From positions 558,001 to 622,000 of the forward strand of contig NZ_BMEC01000001.1 of the NCBI RefSeq assembly GCF_014636295.1: a stretch of DNA of 64,000 nt. Reading direction: 5' to 3'. Source of the DNA: Marivirga lumbricoides (GTDB lineage Bacteria > Bacteroidota > Bacteroidia > Cytophagales > Cyclobacteriaceae). This document shows positions 54,467-63,830 of the stretch, piece after piece. Numbering within the stretch: position 1 is the stretch's first letter; each line of letters begins with the position of its first letter. The position numbers and the translations under genes were made by a program. The notes beneath the pieces are model-generated. The model worked only from the letters and a program-made list of their open reading frames with translations, did no database searches and was not told where the DNA came from.

Positions 54467-56206
54467 ATGGGCAACTGGAAAGAAGCATTTGAAAACAGAG
54501 AAGATTTAAGCCAATATGATGATAATGGCCTAGCATTATTTGGTTTGGCCCTGAAATTTGGTGTAGAAGATTTAGAAACTATAGCATCTGATGCCATTAC
54601 TGACGGTAGTGATGACAAAAAGTGCGATATGGTTTACATCAATTCCGAAGAGGAATATGCTGTAATTGCTCAGTGTTACATGAGCTCTAAAGATAAAAAA
54701 GAGGCTCCTGCAAATAAGGCAAGTGACTTAAATACTGCTATCGGCTGGTTGCTGCAAAGAAACATTAATGAAGTACCTGAAAGAATAAAGTCTGCGGCTA
54801 AGGAACTACGATCCTGCCTTAAAGACAAAACAGTAAAGCGTCTACATATTTGGTATATTCATAATCTTCCTGAATCTCAAAATGTAGAAAATGAACTTAT
54901 CACGGTTCAACAAACTGCCACAAGTATATTGGAGGCCGATTTTACAGAAAACAAACTAAAGATAAGTGCGATTGAAGTTGGCAAAAATACTCTTACTGAG
55001 TGGTATGAAGAATCTCAATCCCCAATTCTAGTAAATGAGGTTTTAGAAATTGATTTCAGTGGAGGGTATGAAATAAAAGGCCAAAAATGGAAATCCTTTT
55101 CGACTTCAATCCCAGCTCAATTCTTGTATAGAATGTACAAAAAACATAAAACCAAAATATTCTCTGCTAACATTCGTGACTATCTAGGAGCACGATCAAC
55201 TGATTCCAATATTAATAATGGTATTAGGAAAACAATTGAGGAAGACCCTGGTAATTTTTGGGTCTTCAATAACGGGTTAACTATCCTAACCCATGAAATC
55301 ATCGATTCATATTCAAAAAAGTTAAAAATTAAAGGCTTTTCAATTGTTAATGGGGCTCAAACCACCGGTGCAATTGGTTCCTTAAATAAGTTGCCAGACA
55401 AAAACACTTTAGTACAAGCTCGCTTTGTGGCAACAACTGATTCCGATACTGATTTAATTCATAGTATTATTAGGTATAACAATAGTCAGAATAAAGTTGA
55501 AGCGTCTGACTTTAGAAGCACTGATAAAATTCAAAAGCGGCTGAAACAAGAATTTGATAGCATTAATTCAGCTGAATATGAAGGCGGTAGACGTGGTGGT
55601 TCTGCCGAAGTAATTAGAAGAAGAGCCAATCTTTTACCATCTTATACAGTTGGACAGGCATTGGCTTGTATAAATTTAGAGCCAATTATAGCTTATAATC
55701 AAAAGTCAGCCATCTGGATTAACGACCGACTGTACTCGAAATATTTCAACGAGCAAACAAAGGCCGCACACATTGTTTTTGCTTACTCGTTACTCAAATC
55801 AGTAGAGTCTAAGAAACAGCAGATTGTTGATAAATCTAAAAAATCAAATTTGACTGCTGCTGAAGAAGACTATTTAGCTTATTTCCGACAAAGAGGTTCA
55901 ATTTTTTTGTTTAGTTCAGCGATAGCATCTTGCCTTGAAATTTTCTTAGAGCGGAAGGTGCCTAACATTTTCAGGATTTCTTTTGGAAATGAGACAAGTC
56001 CTGCACAAGCCGAAGTTATATGGTTACACATAATAGATGTCACAGTTCCATTTTGCAACCAATTAAATGATGGTCTAGACGGCGGACTTAAGAACACGAA
56101 TACGGTAAACAAAGTAATGAGAACCTTCAGGTCATTGGTTCAAGCTACAGCCTCTGCTAACAACACCATTTATCAGAGCTTCGCAAAGGAAATCAAAGCA
56201 CCTTAA
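54467..56206 (+). CDS. AIPR-family phage-defence protein
   Basis: 579 residues from ATG 54467, just after the leader repeat. The N-terminal nuclease-like motif DGSDDKKCDMVYI...YAVIAQCY has the D-x-D and later Q expected of AIPR (abortive infection phage resistance) proteins, and the central FWVFNNGLTILTHEI ... GFSIVNGAQTTGAIGSL is the AIPR core. The family is linked to abortive infection. The gene is bounded by a cassette-like start and an attC-like end, so it was probably delivered by the same kind of recombination as region 1. Confidence 0.85.
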   Translation: MGNWKEAFENREDLSQYDDNGLALFGLALKFGVEDLETIASDAITDGSDDKKCDMVYINSEEEYAVIAQCYMSSKDKKEAPANKASDLNTAIGWLLQRNINEVPERIKSAAKELRSCLKDKTVKRLHIWYIHNLPESQNVENELITVQQTATSILEADFTENKLKISAIEVGKNTLTEWYEESQSPILVNEVLEIDFSGGYEIKGQKWKSFSTSIPAQFLYRMYKKHKTKIFSANIRDYLGARSTDSNINNGIRKTIEEDPGNFWVFNNGLTILTHEIIDSYSKKLKIKGFSIVNGAQTTGAIGSLNKLPDKNTLVQARFVATTDSDTDLIHSIIRYNNSQNKVEASDFRSTDKIQKRLKQEFDSINSAEYEGGRRGGSAEVIRRRANLLPSYTVGQALACINLEPIIAYNQKSAIWINDRLYSKYFNEQTKAAHIVFAYSLLKSVESKKQQIVDKSKKSNLTAAEEDYLAYFRQRGSIFLFSSAIASCLEIFLERKVPNIFRISFGNETSPAQAEVIWLHIIDVTVPFCNQLNDGLDGGLKNTNTVNKVMRTFRSLVQATASANNTIYQSFAKEIKAP

Positions 56207-56214
56207 AGAGTAAA

Positions 56215-56302
56215 GCCGATAACAAACACTAAAACGAATATGCATACTGAGCCCTTTGACAAGACAATGCAAAACAGACGTTTCAGTGCTTCTAGCAACT
56301 GG
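56215..56302 (+). repeat. attC-like site after the AIPR gene
   Basis: R'' GCCGATAAC (56215-56223), an arm AACACTAAAACG pairing with CGTTTCAGTG (56279-56288), and a tail GCTTCTAGCAAC. The R'' nearly complements the boundary at 54438 (8 of 9). It is weaker than the sites in region 1. Confidence 0.45.
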
Positions 56303-56352
56303 GGACCATACTCATTTTATTTGGTCGTTGTTGAACATAAAGAACAAGAATC

Positions 56353-56583
56353 ATGAATAAAATAAAACTTCAAAAAATCATTTCCTCCTATAATCCATTT
56401 ATTTATAGCATGATTGATTTATCTAAGGAAATAAAAGACAGATATGTCGCCTCAGAATTTAAAGATTCTTTAGCGAATGATATTTGTAACCAATGGCCTG
56501 AAATTAATTGTACAGACTTACATAATGAATTATTTGATTCAATAAAAACGGGAGAAGATATAATAAAATTAATAGAATCTTAA
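56353..56583 (+). CDS. Small hypothetical protein (76 residues)
   Basis: Helical, charged, no signal peptide or motif. It starts with a clear ATG and ends 4 bp before the next gene, so the two are probably co-expressed. The function is unknown. Confidence 0.55.
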   Translation: MNKIKLQKIISSYNPFIYSMIDLSKEIKDRYVASEFKDSLANDICNQWPEINCTDLHNELFDSIKTGEDIIKLIES

Positions 56584-56587
56584 ACCA

Positions 56588-57430
56588 ATGAAAAAAACAC
56601 TCTTCATAATTGTATTATTTACCCTAATAGGGAAATCCGGATTTTCACAAGACATGTTTCGTTTTGGAGTAGGAACATCCTTAAAAGATTCTACCTCCTT
56701 TATACAAACAATTTCATTTGATTTTAACAGAACGGAAAGCGTAAAAGAAAAGTCGGGAAAATCACTTCTGTACAATAAAAATGGAATATATCTAACGCCA
56801 TCATCTGATGTTAATCTAGGAGAAGGTACTACCTCTTCTGAAAATAATGTGACTTTTCAGTTTTCATTAGGCAAAGTATTCTTAGGTGAATTAAAAAACG
56901 AAAACCTGAAACAACATCAATTCAATCAAGGGCTTGAATTGAGTCCATCTTTCACCGCAGACAAAAGCTTCAAAGAGTATCTGTATTATGGACAAATATC
57001 CTATCAGCTGAATTGGATTGGCTCTAAGTTTACTGATTCTGATCCTGAAAAAGATTACGTAAAAAAAGGCTTTTTATTTGCCATAAGTCCATTTGTTAAT
57101 TTAGGACAAAGGACTAGTAAATCTTTAAACGCAAACAACTTTTACTCTGTAGCAGGTCTTATCTTAGAAACAAAGTATCGATTATTAACAAAGGACAAAA
57201 AAGATAAACCCATTGAAAACCGGGTATTTAAGTTATCAGGTGATCTTTTCGCGATTCTTTCAGAAAATGACTCAATCTATGACAATCACCTTGCAGGAAA
57301 ACTTAAATGCTCAACTGACAAGCGTATAAGCAAAAAGTTATTTTGGAATATATCATACAAAATTGGGAATGATGGTCCTATCTACAAGGATTTTCATGCC
57401 TTGGAAACGGGTTTGAAATTAAAATACTAA
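56588..57430 (+). CDS. Exported beta-rich protein, probably outer-membrane barrel
   Basis: 280 residues. A signal peptide ends near SGFSQ. The rest is a run of alternating strands (NGIYLTPSSDVNLG, VTFQFSLGKVFLG, GLELSPSF, YYGQISYQL, GFLFAISPFVNLG, HALETGLKLKY), consistent with an outer-membrane barrel or similar beta fold. No family recognised. Its neighbours are a small protein upstream and a radical SAM enzyme 90 bp downstream. Confidence 0.6.
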   Translation: MKKTLFIIVLFTLIGKSGFSQDMFRFGVGTSLKDSTSFIQTISFDFNRTESVKEKSGKSLLYNKNGIYLTPSSDVNLGEGTTSSENNVTFQFSLGKVFLGELKNENLKQHQFNQGLELSPSFTADKSFKEYLYYGQISYQLNWIGSKFTDSDPEKDYVKKGFLFAISPFVNLGQRTSKSLNANNFYSVAGLILETKYRLLTKDKKDKPIENRVFKLSGDLFAILSENDSIYDNHLAGKLKCSTDKRISKKLFWNISYKIGNDGPIYKDFHALETGLKLKY

Positions 57431-57519
57431 ACGCTCTACAACACTCTGTATAGATCATGACCTACGGGACATAGAATAGAATATAACCGTATTATTAAAT
57501 AATAATAAAAATAATAGTT

Positions 57520-59073
57520 ATGAAGAAACTTAGGGCTTTCGCTGTAACAGCACCTCATTGGATTAAATCCCATAATCCAGACTCTCAAACAAGTCTGAAT
57601 AGTAGAGAGCCTTTTTCACTTCAGAATGCGATTCGGCTTTGCGTTAAAGCAGCTTCAAATAAAGAAGATGAATGGTATGAATCAAATTGGAGTTGCAGAG
57701 AAAGACTGAAAGAGAGTATAATGCTATATGAATACTTTCAAAATCAACTAGACGATTATATTTCACGCATTCAGAGTATTAAACCTAACTTGATAGTGAT
57801 ATGCACTATGACGCTTGGCTATCCGGGAGCTATTGAAATTGCATCAGTTGCTAGGAAAACACTTGGCGATCAAGTCTTTATTGCAATTGGGGGAAAGCAC
57901 ATAATAGAAACTACTTTTCTCGATGAGAGTGGAGAACTCGGTGGTAATAAATCCTGTACTTTAAGGCAAATGATTAGAGGTGAAGTACCAAAAGTTTTTG
58001 ATCTAGTTGTGAGTGGAGACGGTGAAGAGGTTATTTATGAACTAGGAAAAATCATTGTAAATCTGGAAGACAAATTCTCTGTGAGTTCTGTTCTCAAAAA
58101 AGCGGATTCTTTGGCTTTGGCAAAAGGTAATTGGATTGGAGGATATATTGAGTCGAACGAAATATCATACTTAGTTGGAAATGAACCACTAAACCAAGAT
58201 ATACTTCCGTTTCCATGTGAATTTTTCTATAGCAAGAGCCATTTTCCAGTTTTCGATTCAGATGTGACTTTCCATGCCTATTCTTATATGAGCAAAGGGT
58301 GTCCTTTTGATTGTTTTTTCTGTAGTGAAAAGCGACAGATTAATGGAATGATGAGTCAGTCATCTACCGCACCGAATCGACTATACCAACAATTCAGCGT
58401 AGTTAGTGAAAAGACAAAGGCTGTAGGTCATAAGGCAAGCATTTTTGTGGAGGATAGTGTGTTCTTAGGAGGAAATGTAAAACTACTCGATAAATTTCAT
58501 ACCCTAATGGAGGGCAGTGAACTAGACATTGAATTCGGAATGCAATACACAGTTGATTTGCTTCAAAAAGAAAGCCATAGAGAGGCTATTCGAAAATTGA
58601 ATACTATTGGATTAACTTATGTATTTATTGGTATCGAGACGAATGTTGAAGAGATTGCTGAAACCATGAATAAGAACACAGATAAGAAGACGCCATGGAT
58701 GACCAAGGCTAAGTCAATAATTGAATTTTTGCACTCATATCAAATTAACTGTGGCTTTTCTATCCTATATGGTCTTGGTGAAACACATCGCAAGAGAATT
58801 GAAATACTTGAGCAACTTAAAAAGTGGCAGAGCGAATTTCAGCAACCTAAAGTTGTCTCATTAAATCTTGCTACACTTCATCCACTTCAACAAGATGGTG
58901 ATGAAAGCTTCACAAAATGGGGCACCTCATCGTTCAGCGATTACTTGCCTATATTTACTCAAATTTTTGGTGAAGCATCTGTGATGTATAGTTTGAAGGA
59001 TAAGTATATAGGAACTGTTGAAGAGTTGAAAGAGATTAAAGTAATCTATGATAACCTAAATAAATTAAACTAA
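57520..59073 (+). CDS. B12-binding-type radical SAM enzyme
   Basis: 517 residues. The N-terminal 200 residues have the cobalamin-domain-like pattern (LIVICTMTLGYPGAIEIASVARKTLGDQVFIAIGGKHI). The radical SAM core holds C261-P-F-D-C265-F-F-C268, followed by the GIE-type FIGIETN and HR-type strands. Such enzymes methylate or rearrange unactivated carbons in natural product or tRNA/lipid biosynthesis. The methyltransferase gene 23 bp downstream probably acts with it. The substrate is unknown. Confidence 0.8.
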   Translation: MKKLRAFAVTAPHWIKSHNPDSQTSLNSREPFSLQNAIRLCVKAASNKEDEWYESNWSCRERLKESIMLYEYFQNQLDDYISRIQSIKPNLIVICTMTLGYPGAIEIASVARKTLGDQVFIAIGGKHIIETTFLDESGELGGNKSCTLRQMIRGEVPKVFDLVVSGDGEEVIYELGKIIVNLEDKFSVSSVLKKADSLALAKGNWIGGYIESNEISYLVGNEPLNQDILPFPCEFFYSKSHFPVFDSDVTFHAYSYMSKGCPFDCFFCSEKRQINGMMSQSSTAPNRLYQQFSVVSEKTKAVGHKASIFVEDSVFLGGNVKLLDKFHTLMEGSELDIEFGMQYTVDLLQKESHREAIRKLNTIGLTYVFIGIETNVEEIAETMNKNTDKKTPWMTKAKSIIEFLHSYQINCGFSILYGLGETHRKRIEILEQLKKWQSEFQQPKVVSLNLATLHPLQQDGDESFTKWGTSSFSDYLPIFTQIFGEASVMYSLKDKYIGTVEELKEIKVIYDNLNKLN

Positions 59074-59096
59074 ATGGAATCCAATAATATGTGTAA

Positions 59097-59789
59097 ATGA
59101 GTAGTATCTACGACAACGAAATTGGCAATAGGCTGATTGATTCAAAGAATTACTCTAGAGCCATTAGTGAGTTTATTTCACTAGAGAGACAGATAACCTG
59201 TAATGGGATAAGTGAATACAGTCAGGTTATTGAGATTGGATGCATGCATGGAAGATTGTTGCAATTTGTTAGAGAGCAAAATCAGAGATATTTGGGTATC
59301 GACTATAGCAAAAAACAAATTGACTATGGGACTAGATTCTTTAGTAATTACATGGGAAGTGATTGTAAACTTATACATGGCAATGCGGAATGTCTAGCTG
59401 ATATTTCTGAACTCAGGTTCCTAACGCCTGAGAAAAGGTCAATTGCAATTTATCCATTTAATAGCTTTGGAAATATTAACAATCATTTAAGTGCAATTAA
59501 TTCCATATCAAGGTTGAATGTGGATTTCATCATATTTACTTATACATGCAGTGAACTAGCCAATAAAGAAAGAGCTTTATATTATTACGGAAGTGGATTT
59601 ACCGACCTATTGATAAGCCGAAGTGCTAAAGGAGTACTATTCGAGTCACCAGAAGGTCTTAGCACATATTCTTTTGAAGAAAGCTGGATTAAAGATAATT
59701 TTCTTAAAAACGGAGTTAAAGTTAGTGTTACTAATTTTGGTCAAATAGGTCTTGCAATATATAAATCCGGAATGAATGTTAAATTATAG
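59097..59789 (+). CDS. SAM-dependent methyltransferase
   Basis: 230 residues. The class I SAM-binding motif is VIEIGCMHGRLLQFV (about residues 43-57), followed by YLGIDYSKKQIDYG (motif II) and IIFTYTCSE (motif IV region). It lacks any domain that would name a substrate. It is the likely partner of the radical SAM enzyme directly upstream. Confidence 0.78.
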   Translation: MSSIYDNEIGNRLIDSKNYSRAISEFISLERQITCNGISEYSQVIEIGCMHGRLLQFVREQNQRYLGIDYSKKQIDYGTRFFSNYMGSDCKLIHGNAECLADISELRFLTPEKRSIAIYPFNSFGNINNHLSAINSISRLNVDFIIFTYTCSELANKERALYYYGSGFTDLLISRSAKGVLFESPEGLSTYSFEESWIKDNFLKNGVKVSVTNFGQIGLAIYKSGMNVKL

Positions 59790-60184
59790 CTTTTTTCAAC
59801 CTCGATGGATAAAACTGCTTACAATCGAGTATACGGCCGTGAGCCCCATAAGCCCACAACCGGCCTCGATCTTTTATCGGGTGTGCGTTTCTGATCCACT
59901 AGTTAGCCATAGCCGTCAGGCTAACACTTCGACCCCTATACTGTCAACACACATCAGCAATAGCCAATGCTGGTTAAATCGTTAAAAATTAAAATATTGC
60001 AATTAATACGCTTTAGTAAGGCGGGCAAATAAGTGGTTTCAAAATCCCGCAATTGTCATAGCCTAAGTGTTGTGCAAATTATCAACAACTCGTCAAGCTT
60101 ATTCAACAATTCAGAAAATGTAAATTTATAATAGAACAAAAAATTTGGTATTTGAATCCATTTGAACCGTCTAAATAAAAATCA
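59790..60184. other. Gene-free stretch with repeat copy
   Basis: It contains the dispersed 90-bp repeat (59822-59908) and an inverted repeat GTTAGCC (59902-59908) / GGCTAAC (59919-59925). No credible ORF lies on either strand. Confidence 0.55.
59822..59908 (+). repeat. Dispersed 90-bp repeat, copy 2
   Basis: It matches 21954-22042 in order: CAATC, GAGTATACGGCCGTGAGC, CCCACAA, CGAT with CTTTTATCGGG, then a GATCCACTA-type right end. It sits just after the last gene of the accessory island, as copy 1 follows HigA. Confidence 0.6.
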
Positions 60185-60756
60185 ATGAAACTGAAAATTT
60201 ATGCTACAGTCGGATTGTTATTTTTAATACTTAATCAATTATTATTACTAAAGGGAAAAGAATTCATTCCAACTCAAGAGCCGATATATTATGTTCATTG
60301 GTTATTATTTTTAGGTGTATTACTAAGTTTATCCCTAAACTAATTATTCTCAAATGGTATTTTTAATAACACAGCAACTGCTCTCACTTTAATAGGTATT
60401 ATTGCCTTAATGGGACAAGCAGTTATAGATTTTCTTTGGTGGAGTTATGGAACTGCTTATGAAGGAATGAACAATTTGACAAATCAAATAATGGAAAGGC
60501 CATCAATCCGAATTCCATTTATGACTATCGGACGAGCTTTATTTTATCTTGGTTTAGCTATAAACGCTGGAAAATTCATAAGAAAACATACTTTTTTTTG
60601 TCTTTGATGAACATTTTAGGAGTTATCATCACAGGATTAGGCTCTTTTGCTTTTGGTAGTAGAGAAATTATAATTTCAGGACATATAGCGCTAACAGTTG
60701 GAATTGTTGGTTTGATTTTCAAAAAAGATAAAGGCATATTGAGTCTAATAAATTAA
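60185..60756 (+). pseudogene. Broken membrane-protein gene
   Basis: The frame from ATG 60185 gives two hydrophobic helices, then TAA at 60341-60343. The same frame continues with ALTLIGIIALMGQAVIDFLWW to a T8 run (60592-60599), where a -1 shift leads to NILGVIITGLGSFAFGS and a TAA at 60754-60756. Together they would make a five-helix membrane protein of about 190 residues. Two independent lesions argue for real decay. Confidence 0.65.
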
Positions 60757-60946
60757 ATATTGTATTAATTGGATAGTGTCAACACTTAAACACTTTATAA
60801 AATAATGGCTGGTTTACAGTCTATCGACAGGATTTACTTTCATGCTCAAATAAATTGCCTCAGTAGTAAACTAAATTTTTTTGTACTTTTAATTATTCAT
60901 GCTTCATACAATGGCATTATGAACACCCTCATCAATAGGAGATAAA

Positions 60947-61984
60947 ATGAAGAACAAGCAAAAAACACTGATAATCAGAATCACACTGCTAGTCGGAACT
61001 ATTGTTTCTTTGTATTTTGTACCCTGGCTTTTGGTGAAGGCATGGATACTTCCCGTACCGGAAACCGTGCAGAAACAGTTAGATGAAGCCATAACTCATG
61101 GATTTGACGGGATGATTGTTTACATAGAGCAGGCGGGTCAGCCACCTCAATATTTTGCTTCCGGTTGGCATAATAGAGAAGCTAAGATACCTGCTAAACC
61201 CCAGGCCCTGTTTAAAATTGCCAGCATTAGCAAGCTTTACGATGCTGTAGCTGTTACAAAATTGGTAAGTGAGGGTCGGCTTTCCTTAGATATGACAATC
61301 GCTGATTATTTACCTGAGCTTGTCGGGAGAATCGAAAACGCAGACAAAATTACTTTGAGAATGATGATCCAGCATCGAAGTGGTATTCCCAATTTTACAG
61401 ACACTCCAAATTTTTGGGCCACCCCCACCCAGTCTTATGAAGAAAGCCTTGCTTTGATATTGGACATGCCAGCCAACTTTGAACCAGGCGAAGACTATGA
61501 ATACTGTAATACAAATTACTTGTTGCTCAATAAAATCATGGATGAAACGCTGGGCTATGATAACTTCCAATTCATTCGGGAAGAAATTTTGATTCCCCTG
61601 AAGCTAAACCACACATTCAGTTCCTTAGCAGAAGTAAATATGGACAATGTAATGAGTGGTTACCATGTAGGACATCCATTCGACTTAAAGGAGGACGAAC
61701 ATGGTATGTTAGCTACCGCAGAGGATGTCGGTACATTCCTGAGAGCATTAAACGAGGGTTCTTTGTTTGATAAAGGAGAACAGGAAATTTACTCTTCCCT
61801 CTACAAGTATGAACATGCCGGCTGGGTTCCCGGCTACCAGAGTTTCGCAAAATATTACAAAGACCTCGATGCAGTTGTGGTTGAGTTTTACAGTACAACA
61901 GATCCTAAGTTGTACAATTGGAACCTGTCAGAAATCATCAATAACAGAATAGTAAAAATTCTCAGAAAGCAAAAAAGCTCCTAA
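60947..61984 (+). CDS. Beta-lactamase-related serine hydrolase, membrane-anchored
   Basis: 345 residues. An N-terminal helix (about residues 10-30) anchors it. The active-site motifs are S93-I-S-K96, Y186-C-N188 and HAGWVPG near residue 283 in the place of HTG/KTG. It is shorter than, and not closely similar to, the cassette-borne hydrolase at 14996. It could be an esterase, D-aminopeptidase or low-activity penicillin-binding protein. Confidence 0.85.
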   Translation: MKNKQKTLIIRITLLVGTIVSLYFVPWLLVKAWILPVPETVQKQLDEAITHGFDGMIVYIEQAGQPPQYFASGWHNREAKIPAKPQALFKIASISKLYDAVAVTKLVSEGRLSLDMTIADYLPELVGRIENADKITLRMMIQHRSGIPNFTDTPNFWATPTQSYEESLALILDMPANFEPGEDYEYCNTNYLLLNKIMDETLGYDNFQFIREEILIPLKLNHTFSSLAEVNMDNVMSGYHVGHPFDLKEDEHGMLATAEDVGTFLRALNEGSLFDKGEQEIYSSLYKYEHAGWVPGYQSFAKYYKDLDAVVVEFYSTTDPKLYNWNLSEIINNRIVKILRKQKSS

Positions 61985-61990
61985 AAAAGG

Positions 61991-62167
61991 ATGAAGGCTT
62001 TGGGTATGACAGAAGATTCAGAAGTGATCCACCAAATGATGTCACGAACTTCAATGGGGAGAATGGCGCAACCCAGTGATATTGGAAAAGTTGCTGTATT
62101 TTTAGCCTCTGACGATGCACCATCTGTAACAGGACAAAAAATTGAAGTTTCCGAGGGCTTTAAGTAA
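61991..62167 (+). pseudogene. Short-chain dehydrogenase (SDR) C-terminal fragment
   Basis: An ORF of 58 residues starts at ATG 61991, 6 bp after the hydrolase stop. PSDIGKVAVFLASDDAPSVTGQKIEV is the conserved C-terminal end of classical SDRs (P.DIA..V.FLASD.A..VTGQ). The Rossmann cofactor-binding and catalytic parts are missing, so this is a remnant. Confidence 0.7.
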
Positions 62168-63302
62168 AACGGATTTCCCGAAACGTATTAACCTGAGTTC
62201 GATTCTTGCCCCTCTATTTTTGGCCTGGCCCGACCTATCGGGAAAGAGAGGGGACAGATTTGCCCGAAGACGAATCAGGAGCTTGCCAGCCTTTTGGCTG
62301 GGTGAGTTATAGAATTCATTGCTGGTGCAACGAAGCAATCTTACTGTTCTTTAGTGGGAACCTAAGCAATCTCAAAGAAAAGATTCCAATCACTAAGACA
62401 GCTTCAGTCGTGCCTCCTTCGCAAGGACGAAAAATTTGATATGTCTAAAAGAACAGCGTAAATTCTCACTGGATCTCTCCCCCTTTTTTTCAAAGGGGGC
62501 AGGGGGGATTCTCAGATAGAAACAAAATGAAAACTCAATTAAAACGTCATTGCCAGTCACAAAGCCATCTTTTCTATTATGCTATAAAATTCAGGTAATG
62601 AAATTTCATTTCATTGAAAAGATCCCTGATAATTTTTTCCGTTGCTCTCCAAAAATTTCGGGGATGACGATAATTGCCGGCTTTTGTGGTGGTGACAAGC
62701 ATTTAGTGCTTGCTTATTTAGGTCTTTTTTTCCACTGGTCTGCAGCTTACAGTCCAGCAAAAAGGGGAAGGTCTGTGAGCCAAAGACCTTGGCTTTTCTG
62801 TTCATTTGTGTAATAAGATAGTTTTTATACTCAAATTACCATTAGCTCCGTCATTCCCTTGCAGAAGGGAATCAGTCCATTTCAACAGCATGTTGAAATA
62901 ACGTCTTTTTTATAGAATTGCCTTTGCTATAAACCTGAGTTAAATTCTTAATTTATTTAAAAGTCAGTCAGAGCATTTTCGATTTGGTGGTGCAGGGGTG
63001 CCATTTTGTTAACCGAACTCAGGTTAGTACACTAATTGCCGTTTGGTTGCATCATCGATACATATGTACTTAGGTGATTCACCTGCACCACATACTCAAT
63101 TATGTAACCAGCTATTTTTATGCATAACATACATAGCAAGTATCCAAACAATATTTTAAAATCATGATTTTCACGCAAAAATGAGTGTTTTACCATACAA
63201 TTAGTCCCTTTAAATTACGTCATGTGTAATTAATGCGAAAGCTTCCACACTTGCATAAACCATTTTTTTTAAACTATTTCAAAGCTTTAAATCATTAAGT
63301 GT
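62168..63302. repeat. Gene-free kilobase containing an 846-bp segment with 17-nt terminal inverted repeats
   Basis: GTATTAACCTGAGTTCG (62185-62201) and CGAACTCAGGTTAGTAC (63014-63030) are reverse complements except one base and enclose 846 bp. Inside are the inverted-repeat partner of 25695-25755 (62246-62306), a CCCCCTTT/AAAGGGGG hairpin (62478-62498) and further palindromic junk. No credible protein is encoded; short ORFs here are repeats read by chance. Confidence 0.55.
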
Positions 63303-63611
63303 ATGATCAAAAGTATTAAGAAGAGTGTTCAAGGTTTTATTACTTCATTTAAGCCAACATATGCTGTTGAAGTAGATTTGTATCACGTTATCCCTGGGCT
63401 ACCTGTAAAATCTAACAAGGAGCGCCATGATTTTGACAAGGGAGAATTTCACCAGGCCAAAACCTTTTTTGATGGAGCCATTGTCAAGACTTCTGACCTA
63501 AAGCTAGCTCCTGCTGAAATTAAATTAATAAAAGGAAAGAAAAAGGTGCTGGAATTTAAGCATTTTGGCCCTGTAAATGATATTAGACCGGCAAAACGTA
63601 AAAGACGATAA
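63303..63611 (+). CDS. Small basic hypothetical protein (102 residues)
   Basis: No family recognised. The sequence is lysine-rich with a positively charged C-terminus (PAKRKRR) and a moderately hydrophobic middle (YAVEVDLYHVIPGLPVK). It has its own downstream terminator, which supports it as a real gene. It has no signal peptide or membrane helix. Confidence 0.65.
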   Translation: MIKSIKKSVQGFITSFKPTYAVEVDLYHVIPGLPVKSNKERHDFDKGEFHQAKTFFDGAIVKTSDLKLAPAEIKLIKGKKKVLEFKHFGPVNDIRPAKRKRR

Positions 63612-63638
63612 TATTTTCAATTACTTGTTGGGTAAAAG

Positions 63639-63667
63639 ACCTCCATCTCTCCATGGAGGTTTTTTTA
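63639..63667 (+). terminator. Rho-independent terminator
   Basis: Stem ACCTCCAT (63639-63646) and ATGGAGGT (63653-63660) with a 6-nt loop, followed by seven T residues. It lies 28 bp after the 102-residue gene. Confidence 0.9.
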
Positions 63668-63830
63668 TGTCCATTTTTCCCATGCTAAAATAGGCTGATA
63701 CTAAATGCACTCAGTAAGTCTTACTGTAGGGGATTAAATTAGCATTTCGGAATATTTGAAAATATATTGCAGGAATGTTGATATATTGCAGGAAAACGCA
63801 TTATTCGTTTAAATAATCTTTCTCCATGAT

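Noticed and set aside
59902-59925. GTTAGCC/GGCTAAC as an empty cassette
   Set aside because: The boxes are only 10 bases apart and no attC stem follows, so this is likely a simple hairpin.
27223-60343. TAA recoded to a sense codon
   Set aside because: Many intact genes in the window end in TAA, so a genome-wide recoding is not possible; local read-through remains only a hypothesis.
62206-62813. Plus-strand ORFs in the gene-free kilobase
   Set aside because: They read through palindromic repeats and poly-C/G hairpins; no motif or start signal supports them.
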